From a bacterium (GTDB lineage Bacteria; Hydrothermota; UBA3073; JACQXS01; JAGMCI01), in NCBI GenBank assembly GCA_030018315.1, contig JASEGA010000001.1:76673-140672 (forward strand): a DNA stretch of 64,000 bases, given 5' to 3'. The notes under the pieces are model-generated. The model was not told where the DNA came from. It saw nothing but the letters and a program-made list of their open reading frames with translations, and made no database searches. Made by a program: the position numbers and the translations under genes. Below are positions 29,298 to 38,299 of the stretch, piece after piece. Numbering within the stretch: position 1 is the stretch's first letter; every line of letters begins with the position of its first letter.

Positions 29298-29929
29298 CTC
29301 TTAATTTCCAAAAAAGATTTAAGTGCATCCAAAGGAAAGACAAGAATATCTGTAGAGAGAACATCAAGTGCATTTAAGTCATTTGCATTTTTAAATTCTA
29401 CACCTTTTATATTTCTACCTGCTTTATAAAAGTTATCTTCACGCTTTAAGTTGGATGATACAAACAGTATACTCTTCTTTGAGTTTAAGCCAAGAGCACC
29501 AAGCATAGCATTAAACAATTTTGTCTTCTGCTCAGTAAAATCAAGTTTGTCAAGCAGTAGAATTTTACCTTCCATTGTTTTATAACTCAATGCAGAAAGA
29601 AGGGCAAGTCTTAACTTTTTTCTCGGTATTTTATAATAATAATTTCTTGGTTTCGGACCAAAAACAATTCCGCCACCCGGCCAAAGAGGAGACCTTATTG
29701 AGCCAGCTCTTGCCCTCCCTGTATGTTTTTGCACCCATGGCTTCCTTCCACCACCCCTTACTTCACCTCTTGTCTTTGTTGATGCAGTTCCCTGTCTCTT
29801 ATTTGCTTGATACATACGAATTGCTTCATAAATAGCACCATCGTTTGGCTTTATTCCAAATATATCGATGGGTAGAGTGTATTCCCCTACAATATTGCCA
29901 TCTTTTGAATATACATTTAACTTTAGCAT
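29294..29929 (-). CDS. rplD: Ribosomal protein L4
   Basis: 211 residues with TKTRGEVRGGGRKPWVQKHT and GRARAGSIRSPLWPGGG, the extended loop that lines the exit tunnel. In other bacteria L4 also autoregulates this operon. It follows an unrelated membrane-protein gene by 3 bp instead of directly following rplC. Confidence 0.97.
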   Translation of the reverse strand: MLKLNVYSKDGNIVGEYTLPIDIFGIKPNDGAIYEAIRMYQANKRQGTASTKTRGEVRGGGRKPWVQKHTGRARAGSIRSPLWPGGGIVFGPKPRNYYYKIPRKKLRLALLSALSYKTMEGKILLLDKLDFTEQKTKLFNAMLGALGLNSKKSILFVSSNLKREDNFYKAGRNIKGVEFKNANDLNALDVLSTDILVFPLDALKSFLEIKR

Positions 29930-29932
29930 AAT

Positions 29933-30415
29933 TTAATACTCGCTTATTGACTCAGGTAATTTTAAAATCTCGTCTATAAAACTATTAGCTCGATTTAATT
30001 CCTTTTCGATATGCTCTAAATGCTTTATTTCTTCTGCCTCTCCTTTTCTCTCCAGTTTAGACTTTAGGTATTCTGCAGCTAAACGAATCACTTCAAGTGA
30101 CTCCTGGAGTTGCTCGGTAGTAATTTTTGCAAATTTTTCTGCCGTCAATAATCTCTCTTCCTTTTTCATTTCTGTAAATAGTTCTCTCATAAGACGCTGA
30201 ATCTCAGCTTCTTTTAATACAGTATAGACTACAAAAAGCGTTATAAGGACGCAAAACCCAATCACATACACTTTTAAGTAATAACTCCTTTTAGCCCAAT
30301 CTTCAGGATTAGTTCCTATAGTATCTAATACCACATAGACACTTAATATTACCAATATAGCAAGAAAAACAGCCAATAAATGCCAATGCCTCTTTTGTAA
30401 ATGGAGTAAGTTCAT
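29933..30415 (-). CDS. Two-helix membrane protein with coiled-coil tail, inserted between rplC and rplD
   Basis: A 160-residue protein of no recognised family. Residues about 12-32 (LLAVFLAILVILSVYVVLD) and 47-66 (LKVYVIGFCVLITLFVVYTV) are transmembrane helices. The remaining ~95 residues are charged and helical (LREL FTEMKKEERLL, LEVIRLAAEYLKSKLERKG, LEHIEKELNRANSFI) and could form a coiled coil or a HisKA-like dimer, but no phosphorylatable His-Glu motif is seen. It is 16 bp downstream of rplC and 3 bp upstream of rplD, so it must be co-transcribed and probably co-translated with ribosomal proteins. A role at the membrane linked to translation is speculation. Confidence 0.75.
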   Translation of the reverse strand: MNLLHLQKRHWHLLAVFLAILVILSVYVVLDTIGTNPEDWAKRSYYLKVYVIGFCVLITLFVVYTVLKEAEIQRLMRELFTEMKKEERLLTAEKFAKITTEQLQESLEVIRLAAEYLKSKLERKGEAEEIKHLEHIEKELNRANSFIDEILKLPESISEY

Positions 30416-30431
30416 TTTTATGTATTTATTT

Positions 30432-31040
30432 TTACTTGCATTTTACCAAAACTAAAGCATTTCTTGGCCCCGGAACCTGTCCTTTTAAAAATAGCAAATT
30501 TTTAGCCTCATCAACCTTGATTACTTCAACATTTCGCGCCGTTACTTTATTACCCCCCATTCTGCCGGGAAGTGGGTGTCCCTTTACAACTCTTGCAGGA
30601 AATTTTCTTGCCCCAACAGAGCCTGGACGTGCGTGAAACTTTGACCCATGAGCTGCTGGGCCACCGGAGAAGCCATGCCGTTTCACACCTCCTGCAAAAC
30701 CGCATCCCTTGGAATAAGAAGTCACCTCTACTATTGAACCTGTAGAAAATATAGATGCCGTTATTTGTTTACCTATCCCCCAATCTGGTGGAGGGTCTCT
30801 TATTTCACGTAAGACATTGGTTGGCTTTATACCCTGCGACTTAAATACCCCAGAATATGGACGATTTGATTTCTTCTTAGCCCCAAATCCAAGTACACAG
30901 GCATCATAGCCATCTGTTGATTTGGTCTTACGATGTATAATAACATTAGGCTCTACCATAACCATAGTTACTGGAATAGCTATACCTTTCTCGCTAAAAA
31001 TCTGCATCATCCCAATTTTTTTACCTATTAATCCAAGCAT
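30432..31040 (-). CDS. rplC: Ribosomal protein L3
   Basis: 202 residues with MLGLIGKKIGMMQIFSEKG and the conserved FAGGVKRHGFSGGPAAHGSK and PGRMGGNKVTARN near the peptidyl-transferase centre. The 82-bp gap to rpsJ contains a short imperfect direct repeat (CTCTGTTTACCTCAACGA / CTCTGTCTACCTCAATGA). Confidence 0.97.
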   Translation of the reverse strand: MLGLIGKKIGMMQIFSEKGIAIPVTMVMVEPNVIIHRKTKSTDGYDACVLGFGAKKKSNRPYSGVFKSQGIKPTNVLREIRDPPPDWGIGKQITASIFSTGSIVEVTSYSKGCGFAGGVKRHGFSGGPAAHGSKFHARPGSVGARKFPARVVKGHPLPGRMGGNKVTARNVEVIKVDEAKNLLFLKGQVPGPRNALVLVKCK

Positions 31041-31122
31041 CTCATTGAGTTAAACTGAATATCATTGATTTAGGCTGAGCCCCCTCTGTTTACCTCAACG
31101 AACTCTGTCTACCTCAATGATT

Positions 31123-31425
31123 TCAAGTTTTTATTTCAACATCTACTCCTGCTGGTAAGTCAAGTCTTGTTAATGCCTCTGTAGTTCGCTTTGTTGGGTC
31201 ACTAACCTCAATAAGCCGTTTGTGGATGGTAAGCTCAAATTGCTCACGTGATTTCTTATTAATAAAAGGAGAACGTAACACTGTGTACAAGCTACGCTTC
31301 GTAGGCAATGGAATTGGACCTGAAACTTTTGCCCCTGTCTCACGAACTACATTCACAATCTCCTGTGCAGACCGATCGAGAAGCGCATGATCGTATGCCT
31401 TTAGTTTTATCCTTATCCTTTCCAT
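31123..31425 (-). CDS. rpsJ: Ribosomal protein S10
   Basis: 100 residues with [40 protein letters not shown] and [16 protein letters not shown], canonical S10. It begins immediately after the tuf stop codon. Confidence 0.98.
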   Translation of the reverse strand: MERIRIKLKAYDHALLDRSAQEIVNVVRETGAKVSGPIPLPTKRSLYTVLRSPFINKKSREQFELTIHKRLIEVSDPTKRTTEALTRLDLPAGVDVEIKT

Positions 31426-32619
31426 TTATTCTAATGTCGCAGTCACTACACCTGCTCCTACTGTTTGACCGCCTTCCCTTATCGCAAACCGCATCTCTTT
31501 CTCCATAGCCACAGGATAGATAAGAGATGCTTCAAGCTCCACGTTATCACCAGGCATCACCATCTCTACACCTTCGGGAAGTTTTACGCTTCCTGTTACA
31601 TCCATTGTCCTGAAATAAAATTGAGGTGCATAACCTGTAAAGAATGGTGTGTGACGGCCGCCTTCCTCTTTAGTTAAGACATACACCTGGCCCTTAAATC
31701 TCTTGTATGGAGTTATTGTCCCGGGTGCTGCTATCACCATACCACGCTGAAGTTCGTCTTTCTCAATCCCGCGAACAAGTATACCAATATTATCGCCTGC
31801 AATAGCTTCATCCAAAACCTTTCTAAACATCTCTAAGCTTGTTGCCACTGTCTGGCGTGTCGGCTTAAATCCAACAATGTCCACGGGGTCGCCAGGTCTT
31901 ATCTTACCGCGTTCTATTCTGCCAGTACCAACAGTCCCCCTGCCTGTAATTGTAAAAACGTCCTCTACAGACATAAGAAATGGCTTATCTATCTCCCTTG
32001 TAGGTTCTGGTATGAATTTATCCACTGCATCCATCAATTCCCATACAAATTTGCAGTCCTCGCAAGTTGGGTCTTTAGCTTCTAAACACTTTAAGGCAGA
32101 CCCTTTAACCACAGGCACTTTATCTCCAGGAAACTCATACTTTTTTAAGAGGTCTCTAACCTCAAGCTCCACAAGGTCAATAAGTTCAGGGTCGTCAACT
32201 TGGTCTATCTTATTCAAGAACACTACCATAGCAGGTACGTTTACTTGGCGTGCAAGAAGAACATGCTCCCTTGTCTGTGCCTGTGCTCCATCTGCTGATG
32301 AGACTACAAGAATTGCACCATCCATTTGAGCTGCTCCAGTTATCATATTTTTTATGTAATCACGATGACCAGGGCAATCTATGTGAGCATAGTGACGATT
32401 TGCAGTCTCGTACTCACCGTGGTACAGACATATTGTCAGCCCACGAGCCCTCTCCTCAGGTGCCTTGTCTATTTCATCAAAAGGTACAAACTTTGCAAGC
32501 CCCTTTGTCTCTAATACCTTAGTGATAGCCGATGTCAATGTCGTCTTTCCATGGTCAACATGCCCTATAGTCCCTATATTCAAGTGGGGCTTAGTGCGTT
32601 TAAATTTTTCCTTTGGCAT
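31426..32619 (-). CDS. tuf: Elongation factor Tu
   Basis: EF-Tu delivers aminoacyl-tRNA to the ribosome. GTPase motifs are present: [16 protein letters not shown] and NKID. The start is the second of two adjacent ATGs (32619), better spaced from the AGGAGG site; the first is at 32622. Some normally constant positions differ: the switch-I segment reads [15 protein letters not shown] where most bacteria have ARGITINTAHVEYET, and [11 protein letters not shown] replaces DCPGHADYVKN. A Cys-rich insert ([12 protein letters not shown]) lies in the G domain. It is followed directly by rpsJ, as in many bacteria. Confidence 0.96.
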   Translation of the reverse strand: MPKEKFKRTKPHLNIGTIGHVDHGKTTLTSAITKVLETKGLAKFVPFDEIDKAPEERARGLTICLYHGEYETANRHYAHIDCPGHRDYIKNMITGAAQMDGAILVVSSADGAQAQTREHVLLARQVNVPAMVVFLNKIDQVDDPELIDLVELEVRDLLKKYEFPGDKVPVVKGSALKCLEAKDPTCEDCKFVWELMDAVDKFIPEPTREIDKPFLMSVEDVFTITGRGTVGTGRIERGKIRPGDPVDIVGFKPTRQTVATSLEMFRKVLDEAIAGDNIGILVRGIEKDELQRGMVIAAPGTITPYKRFKGQVYVLTKEEGGRHTPFFTGYAPQFYFRTMDVTGSVKLPEGVEMVMPGDNVELEASLIYPVAMEKEMRFAIREGGQTVGAGVVTATLE

Positions 32620-32718
32620 CATACCCTCCTTTCTATAGAAATGCTTAATTCTTAATGCTCAATTATGAATTTCTTAATTCAACATTCAGCATTTATAATT
32701 TAGAATTTAGCATTTCAT

Positions 32719-34818
32719 TCAGTAGCCTCTTATCTTCTTCAACACTAAATCTTGCTCCTCCTGGGGTAGTGGTTGATAAGTATCAAACTTCATTAGATGA
32801 ACTACCCTACCCTGTGTGATAGACCGCAGAACAGTTGCATAACCAAATAATTTGCGAAGAGGACAAGAAGCTATCACTGTATGTCTAACCTCACTTCCCG
32901 ATAAACTTAAAACTCTGCCCCCCCTGGTACTTAAATCGTCTAATATAGCACCAAGATACTCAGGTGGCACAATTATTTCAAGCCTCATCATTGGCTCCAA
33001 AAGCACTGGCTTACCCCTTTCCATACCCTTCTTAAACGCAATTGATGCAGCCATCTCAAATGCGATATCGGATGAATCTATTGAGTGGTAAGAGCCACCA
33101 AGTAGGACTACTTCTAAATCAACTATTGGGAATCCACCCAAAACGCCTACCTTCATAGATGCTTCTACTCCTTTACGGATTGCACCCCAATATTCACGTG
33201 GAATAGAGCCATCGCGCACCTTTTCCTTGAATTTAAATCCCCCACCTCTTTCCAGAGGCTTAAGCTCAAGCTCAACATCACCATACTGACCACGACCACC
33301 ACTTTGCTTGATAAATTGACCACGCTCACGTACTACCCTTGTTATAGTTTCCCTATATGCTACACGTGGATTTGTAAACCGAGTTTTAAGAGAAAACTCA
33401 CGCTCCATTCGCTGTGTCAACACCTCAAGATGTAATTCACCCATGCCCGACACTACTACCTCTCCTGTATCAGAATCTGTTTTAACCTTAAATGTTGGGT
33501 CATCAATGGTCAATTTATTCAATATTATAGAAAGCTTGTCTCCATCACTACGAGTCTTTGGCTCTATTGTCGCTGAAATGACTGGCTCAGGAAATTTCAA
33601 GCCTTCTAACATTATTGGAAAACCGGGCGCTGAAATAGTATCACCTGTTCGCGACTCTTTAAGCCCATAAACTGCCACAATGTCACCTGCACTCGCTTCC
33701 TCTATTATTTCCTGCCTGTCAGCGTACATCAAAAATATTTGTGAAATCCGTCCCTTTAATCCTGTATTCGTGTTTAAAACCACTGAGCCGGGCTTGATTT
33801 TACCAGAATAAATACGTAAATAGAAAAGTTTACCATGAGGCGTTGTCTGAAGTTTGAACACTAATGCACAAAATGGAGACTCCGGATCGGGCTTCAGTTT
33901 TTCAATTTGGCCTGTAAGAAGATTTTTACCTTCTACCGGACGACGGTCTATGGGGGATGGTAAATAATCTACTATACCATCAAGTAAAGGTTGGACTCCT
34001 GTATTCTTTAATGAAGAACCAAAAAATACTGGGACAAACCTATTCTTAATTGTCAGCCTTCGTATAGCTCTAATTAATTCTTCTCTCTCAACTACTTTGC
34101 CTTCAAGATATACTTCTCCAATACGGTCATCTTCAATTGAGATAGCCTCAAGTAAGTCCTTCTTTGCCAGCTCAAACTGTGCCTTTAGACTGCTCGGAAC
34201 CTCACTTACCTTGAACTTCGCTCCGTCACCCCCTGGTGGCCATTCTATTAATTTACCAGACAGTACATCACAAACACCATGAAAACTTTCTTCTATACCC
34301 ACAGGGAGTTGTAAGATGAGTGGATGACCTGCTAACCTATCTTTTATCATGTTTATACAGTGATATGGGTCAGCTCCTATTCTATCAAGCTTATTTATAT
34401 AGACAAGCCTCGGAACTTGATACCTATCCGCTTGGTACCATACTGACTCCGATTGTGACTCTACTCCCTCAACTGCACTAAATATCATAATTGCACCATC
34501 AAGCACCCTTAAAGAACGCTCAACTTCACCAGTGAAATCAATATGACCAGGTGTATCTATTATATTAATTCTCTTACCCCTCCAGTAGCAAGTTATAGCA
34601 GCCGCTGTTATAGTAATACCACGCTCTTTTTCCTCCTCCATCCAGTCCATAGTTGCAGAACCCTCATCTACTTCACCTATTTTATGGATGCAGTGCGTGT
34701 AATAAAGCATACGCTCTGTAGTCGTCGTCTTACCTGCATCTATATGGGCAATTATCCCTATATTACGTCCAGCACATACTTTATGCGCGGGATTAAAATT
34801 TTCAGTAACTTCAGCCAT
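32719..34818 (-). CDS. fusA: Elongation factor G
   Basis: 699 residues from the ATG at 34818, which follows an AGGTGG site and lies 4 nt after the rpsG stop. A longer frame to 34917 exists but overlaps rpsG. EF-G drives translocation. G-domain motifs IGIIAHIDAGKTTTTERMLY, DTPGHIDFTGEVERSLR and NKLDRIGADP are intact; domain IV contains the AYRETI and QSGGRGQYGDVELEL segments. It is an ordinary str-operon EF-G. The 95-bp gap to tuf holds AT-rich repeat-like sequence similar to that at 43730-43755. Confidence 0.97.
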   Translation of the reverse strand: MAEVTENFNPAHKVCAGRNIGIIAHIDAGKTTTTERMLYYTHCIHKIGEVDEGSATMDWMEEEKERGITITAAAITCYWRGKRINIIDTPGHIDFTGEVERSLRVLDGAIMIFSAVEGVESQSESVWYQADRYQVPRLVYINKLDRIGADPYHCINMIKDRLAGHPLILQLPVGIEESFHGVCDVLSGKLIEWPPGGDGAKFKVSEVPSSLKAQFELAKKDLLEAISIEDDRIGEVYLEGKVVEREELIRAIRRLTIKNRFVPVFFGSSLKNTGVQPLLDGIVDYLPSPIDRRPVEGKNLLTGQIEKLKPDPESPFCALVFKLQTTPHGKLFYLRIYSGKIKPGSVVLNTNTGLKGRISQIFLMYADRQEIIEEASAGDIVAVYGLKESRTGDTISAPGFPIMLEGLKFPEPVISATIEPKTRSDGDKLSIILNKLTIDDPTFKVKTDSDTGEVVVSGMGELHLEVLTQRMEREFSLKTRFTNPRVAYRETITRVVRERGQFIKQSGGRGQYGDVELELKPLERGGGFKFKEKVRDGSIPREYWGAIRKGVEASMKVGVLGGFPIVDLEVVLLGGSYHSIDSSDIAFEMAASIAFKKGMERGKPVLLEPMMRLEIIVPPEYLGAILDDLSTRGGRVLSLSGSEVRHTVIASCPLRKLFGYATVLRSITQGRVVHLMKFDTYQPLPQEEQDLVLKKIRGY

Positions 34819-34822
34819 CTTT

Positions 34823-35290
34823 TTACCACCTGTAATGAGCAAACGCCTTATTTGCTTCAGCCATCTTGTGCATATCCTCCTTACGTTTATAAGCGGTACC
34901 TTCACTTTTAGATGCAAGAATTAACTCATCGGCCAACTTCTCTGCCATAGGATGGCCCTTTTTATCGCGTGCAGCTTGAATTAACCACCTTATAGCTAAG
35001 GAGAACCTCCTTGAGGCTCTCACCTCACGCGGAACTTGATAAGTAGCACCACCAATCCGGCGTGGCCTCACCTCTACTGTCGGTTTAACATTGTTTATCG
35101 CCTGAGATAAAACAGATGTGCCAGCCGTCTTTGTCTTATCTTCGACAATCTTTAATGCATCATAAAATATACGCTCAGCTAAATACTTTTTACCATCCCA
35201 CATTAGAGAGTTTATAAACTTACCTGCAATTACATTCTTATACTTTGGGTCAGGTTCAACTTCTCTCTCCTCTGCCTTTCTACGTCTCAT
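34823..35290 (-). CDS. rpsG: Ribosomal protein S7
   Basis: 155 residues with [37 protein letters not shown] and [14 protein letters not shown], canonical S7. It is first in this operon; rpsL (S12), normally just upstream, is absent. An AAGGAGG site precedes the ATG. Confidence 0.97.
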   Translation of the reverse strand: MRRRKAEEREVEPDPKYKNVIAGKFINSLMWDGKKYLAERIFYDALKIVEDKTKTAGTSVLSQAINNVKPTVEVRPRRIGGATYQVPREVRASRRFSLAIRWLIQAARDKKGHPMAEKLADELILASKSEGTAYKRKEDMHKMAEANKAFAHYRW

Positions 35291-35323
35291 TTTAGCCCCT
35301 CCTTAATATATATATAAACTTTA

Positions 35324-35442
35324 ATTATATTAAAATTCTCAATCTTGTCAAGCTTTTTAAAAGGGAGAAGAAAAATACCTCTATTTCTCTATACCCCTCC
35401 CAAATTTCAGTTTAAGATAGCATAGAACTAAACCTTTGTCAA
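35324..35442 (-). promoter_or_regulatory. Two candidate promoters of the str/S10 operon
   Basis: The upstream promoter has TTGACA (35442-35437), 17 bp and TATCTT (35419-35414). The downstream one has TTGACA (35351-35346), 16 bp and TATAAT (35329-35324), about 34 bp before the rpsG ATG. Between them is a purine/pyrimidine-rich leader. The rest of the gap (35443-35567) shows no gene or repeat that I recognise. Confidence 0.65.
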
Positions 35443-35567
35443 GTTATTTCCGCCACAAAATTCCTAATTCGCTGACTTTTCTTATATATAAATTATTGTG
35501 CAAGTTTTGAGGACAGTTCTCTTTTTATCTCCATCTCTTCTTATGTAATATCTTGAGTTATACGATT

Positions 35568-36644
35568 TTAAAGCAGACTTTCGGGCATGCGTACTCCCAA
35601 TCCTTCCTCATCAGTTACACGGTTCTCTCCATTTTCTGTAACTACTCCACCTTCCACTATATCCTTTTTTAACATCAAATGACCATCTAAGTCAGCATAT
35701 TTCACATTTTTCATCGCCAACCCTAAATGTGTAGCTGCTGAAATGCCAATCTTTGTCTCTGTCATACAACCAATCATACAGGGGATGCCAGCCGCCTCTG
35801 CTATTGTTATAATCTTCATCCCTTCCATTATACCACCCGATTTCATAAGCTTTATGTTAAATAAGTCGCATACCTCCTGTCTTATTAAATTGATTGCATC
35901 TTCTTTTGAATGCAAACTCTCATCCACCATTATAGGAATGCATGTTTTAGCTCGCACAGTTTTAAGTCCTTGAATATCACGGTAAGCTACAGGTTGCTCA
36001 ATAAACTCAATATCATAGCGCTCAAGTTTCTTTAATACATCTATTGCATCACTCACTTCATAACCTTGATTTGCATCTACTCTTAATTTTATTGAATAGC
36101 CAATCTCCTCCCTTATAGCTTTTATTTTTTCTACATCTTCTACTGGATTTTCACCTATTTTTACCTTTATAACTTTTACTCCATTTCTCACAAACCTCTT
36201 AGCCTCCTCTACAGTAGGTATGATTGGTTTTATACCTATAGTAATTGAAGTCGTTATTTTATCTCTGAATCCGCCTAATAGATTCTTAAGAGGTAGATGA
36301 GCATATTTACCTAATATATCATGTAGTGCAATATCAATTGCACATTTGGCACTTGAATTATGTAAGATAATTGAGTCGATTTCAGCCATTATATTTTCTA
36401 TAAGAATTGGATTCTTACCTATTATTGTAGGCCTTATCTTGTTCTCTATAACATCAATAACTGTACCTTGAGTCTCACCTGTCACTGTTGCTGAAGGTGA
36501 TGCCTCACCGAGCCCAAATATTCCTGCATCTGTCTCTATTTTTACAATTACACCATCATAGGTAACATCTGTGCCAAGTGCAATTTTAAACGGCTGCTTC
36601 AACAGTATAGTTACTGGGTTTGTAATTAAATTTGTGATATTCAT
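35568..36644 (-). CDS. Dipeptide epimerase (L-Ala-D/L-Glu epimerase type, enolase superfamily)
   Basis: A 358-residue enolase-superfamily enzyme. The acid/base lysine motif VIKVKIG, metal ligands in RVDANQGY, IEQPV and VDESLHS, and the opposite lysine in NIKLMKSGG are all present. GCMTETKIGISAATHL and YADLDGHLML match the dipeptide epimerase group that isomerises L-Ala-D-Glu from murein to L-Ala-L-Glu. It would take part in peptidoglycan recycling. Other specificities within the group are possible. It is divergent from the Wzz-like gene and appears monocistronic with a leaderless-type promoter. Confidence 0.88.
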   Translation of the reverse strand: MNITNLITNPVTILLKQPFKIALGTDVTYDGVIVKIETDAGIFGLGEASPSATVTGETQGTVIDVIENKIRPTIIGKNPILIENIMAEIDSIILHNSSAKCAIDIALHDILGKYAHLPLKNLLGGFRDKITTSITIGIKPIIPTVEEAKRFVRNGVKVIKVKIGENPVEDVEKIKAIREEIGYSIKLRVDANQGYEVSDAIDVLKKLERYDIEFIEQPVAYRDIQGLKTVRAKTCIPIMVDESLHSKEDAINLIRQEVCDLFNIKLMKSGGIMEGMKIITIAEAAGIPCMIGCMTETKIGISAATHLGLAMKNVKYADLDGHLMLKKDIVEGGVVTENGENRVTDEEGLGVRMPESLL

Positions 36645-36650
36645 AATAAA

Positions 36651-36678
36651 ATCATATAACAGATTTTACATAAGTCAA
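36651..36678 (-). promoter_or_regulatory. Promoter of the dipeptide epimerase gene
   Basis: TTGACT (36678-36673), 16 bp, TATGAT (36656-36651) on the minus strand, ending 6 nt before the ATG. For the divergent gene a weaker pair, TTGACC (36684-36689) and TATAGT (36708-36713), is visible on the plus strand. Confidence 0.55.
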
Positions 36679-36732
36679 GTAAATTGACCTTGACATTTTA
36701 TTAAGAATATAGTAGTTTATTTAAACAGCTGG

Positions 36733-37386
36733 ATGAATGAAGAAATAAATATTAGCGATTACTTAAGACCAATAAAGAATAAATGGTGGGTAACTCTATC
36801 TATATTTTTAGTTGCTGAACTCACAAGTATGCTCATTACTGTGAGACAACATAAAACTTACGAGTCTACAACTACTATATTTCCACCTAAAGTAGTAGAA
36901 ATAGATACTTTAAGTACAGCTATTCTTAAGATTAAGCGAAAGGTATCAATAGGACTAAGTCCCACACAATCTATTATAGCTATATTTAAATCAAAAAGAA
37001 TGGCAAGCGATATAGTGGAAAAATTTGGGCTCCTGAGTTTATATAATACTCAATTCAAATCAGATGCAGTTAAAAAATTAGAGAACTCAACAAATATTTC
37101 TGTATCAAAGGAAGGGGCCGTATCTGTCACAGTTAGTTCAATAGACCCTAAATTGGCTGCAGAGATTGCAAACTTTTATGTAGAAAACCTTGATAAGATA
37201 AACAATGAGTTAAAGCTATTTTCTGTAAAACCTGTGGTAACCGTCATTGACCCTGCTATACCTGCGGACAGACCATCCGGTCCAAAGGTTAAATTGTGTA
37301 TGTTTATAACTGGGCTACTCTCTATTCTTGTAGGTATTTTAGTTTCGTTTCCTATCAATTCCATTGAGAGAAGAAAAGAATCATAA
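36733..37386 (+). CDS. Wzz-like polysaccharide chain-length regulator
   Basis: A 217-residue protein with the polysaccharide co-polymerase plan: a short cytoplasmic start, a first membrane helix at about 18-38 (WVTLSIFLVAELTSMLITV), a periplasmic domain with YESTTTIFPPK and later VSVTVSSIDPKLAAEIANFYV, then a Pro-rich VIDPAIPADRPSGPK before a second helix at about 188-208. No kinase domain is attached. It probably sets chain length for the surface glycan whose genes lie at 48-64 kb, although it is not in that cluster. Its last 23 bp overlap an upstream-extended frame of murB. Confidence 0.8.
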   Translation: MNEEINISDYLRPIKNKWWVTLSIFLVAELTSMLITVRQHKTYESTTTIFPPKVVEIDTLSTAILKIKRKVSIGLSPTQSIIAIFKSKRMASDIVEKFGLLSLYNTQFKSDAVKKLENSTNISVSKEGAVSVTVSSIDPKLAAEIANFYVENLDKINNELKLFSVKPVVTVIDPAIPADRPSGPKVKLCMFITGLLSILVGILVSFPINSIERRKES

Positions 37387-37387
37387 T

Positions 37388-38299
37388 ATGGGACTTGAAT
37401 ATATTAAGTCATGTGAAATTAAAATTAATGAGAAGTTAAGCTCGCATACAAGCTTCAGAATAGGTGGAACTTGTGATACTTTCATGGTCCCAAAGACTAC
37501 TACAGGCTTAAAATTAGCAATTAGATATGTTGCTCAAAATAAGCTACCTCTATTAGTAATTGGAAATGGGACTAACATTTTGGTGCCAGATGATGGAATC
37601 ACGGGTGTCGTTATTAAAATTGGTGAACCATATTTTTGTAAATTTCATCTCCCGACACAGTGTAGGGATACGCCATGGCGTGTCCTTACAATAAGAGTAG
37701 GGGTAGGAATTTCACTTCAACAATTATTAAAAATTACTGCTAACCACTCACTATCGGGATTAGAATTTACAGCTGGTATCCCCGGGACATTGGGAGGCGC
37801 AATTGTAATGAATGCAGGTGCACAGAGGAAAACGATTAGTGAAGTTATAGAAAGGGTAAAAGTAGTAGATAAGTCAGGCAATGTTTACTGGGTTAAAAAT
37901 TGTGAATCTAATTTTGGCTATCGGGATAGCAGGTTCAGAAATAGCAGTGAAATTATAATAGAAGCTGAACTAAAATTAAAGAAAGGAGACACTGTTAAAA
38001 TTAAGAACGAAATCCAAGAAATACTTAAAAAAAGAGAAGCTTCATTACCACTCAAATTACCGAGTGCTGGTTGTGTATTTAAAAATCCTAATAATGCTAT
38101 TGCTGGCAAGCTTATTGAACTTGCAGGCTGTAAAGGGTTAAGAAGTGGTGATGCACAAGTATCAAGTAAACATGCAAACTTTATTGTAAATATTGGAAAT
38201 GCTACATATAAAGATGTTAAAACACTTATATCAGATGTCCAACACAAAGTATACGAGAAATTTAGAATTTATCTTGAACCCGAACTTGTAATATTATAA
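37388..38299 (+). CDS. murB: UDP-N-acetylenolpyruvoylglucosamine reductase
   Basis: MurB reduces UDP-GlcNAc-enolpyruvate to UDP-MurNAc. FAD-binding motifs VIGNGTNILVPD and GIPGTLGGAIVMNAGA are present, with FGYRDSRFRN and the proton-donor region PSAGCVFKNP. The start is set at the ATG at 37388 just past the upstream stop, giving 303 residues; a GTG/ATG further upstream (37364) overlaps the previous gene. The next gene starts immediately after the stop, with no gap. Confidence 0.95.
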   Translation: MGLEYIKSCEIKINEKLSSHTSFRIGGTCDTFMVPKTTTGLKLAIRYVAQNKLPLLVIGNGTNILVPDDGITGVVIKIGEPYFCKFHLPTQCRDTPWRVLTIRVGVGISLQQLLKITANHSLSGLEFTAGIPGTLGGAIVMNAGAQRKTISEVIERVKVVDKSGNVYWVKNCESNFGYRDSRFRNSSEIIIEAELKLKKGDTVKIKNEIQEILKKREASLPLKLPSAGCVFKNPNNAIAGKLIELAGCKGLRSGDAQVSSKHANFIVNIGNATYKDVKTLISDVQHKVYEKFRIYLEPELVIL

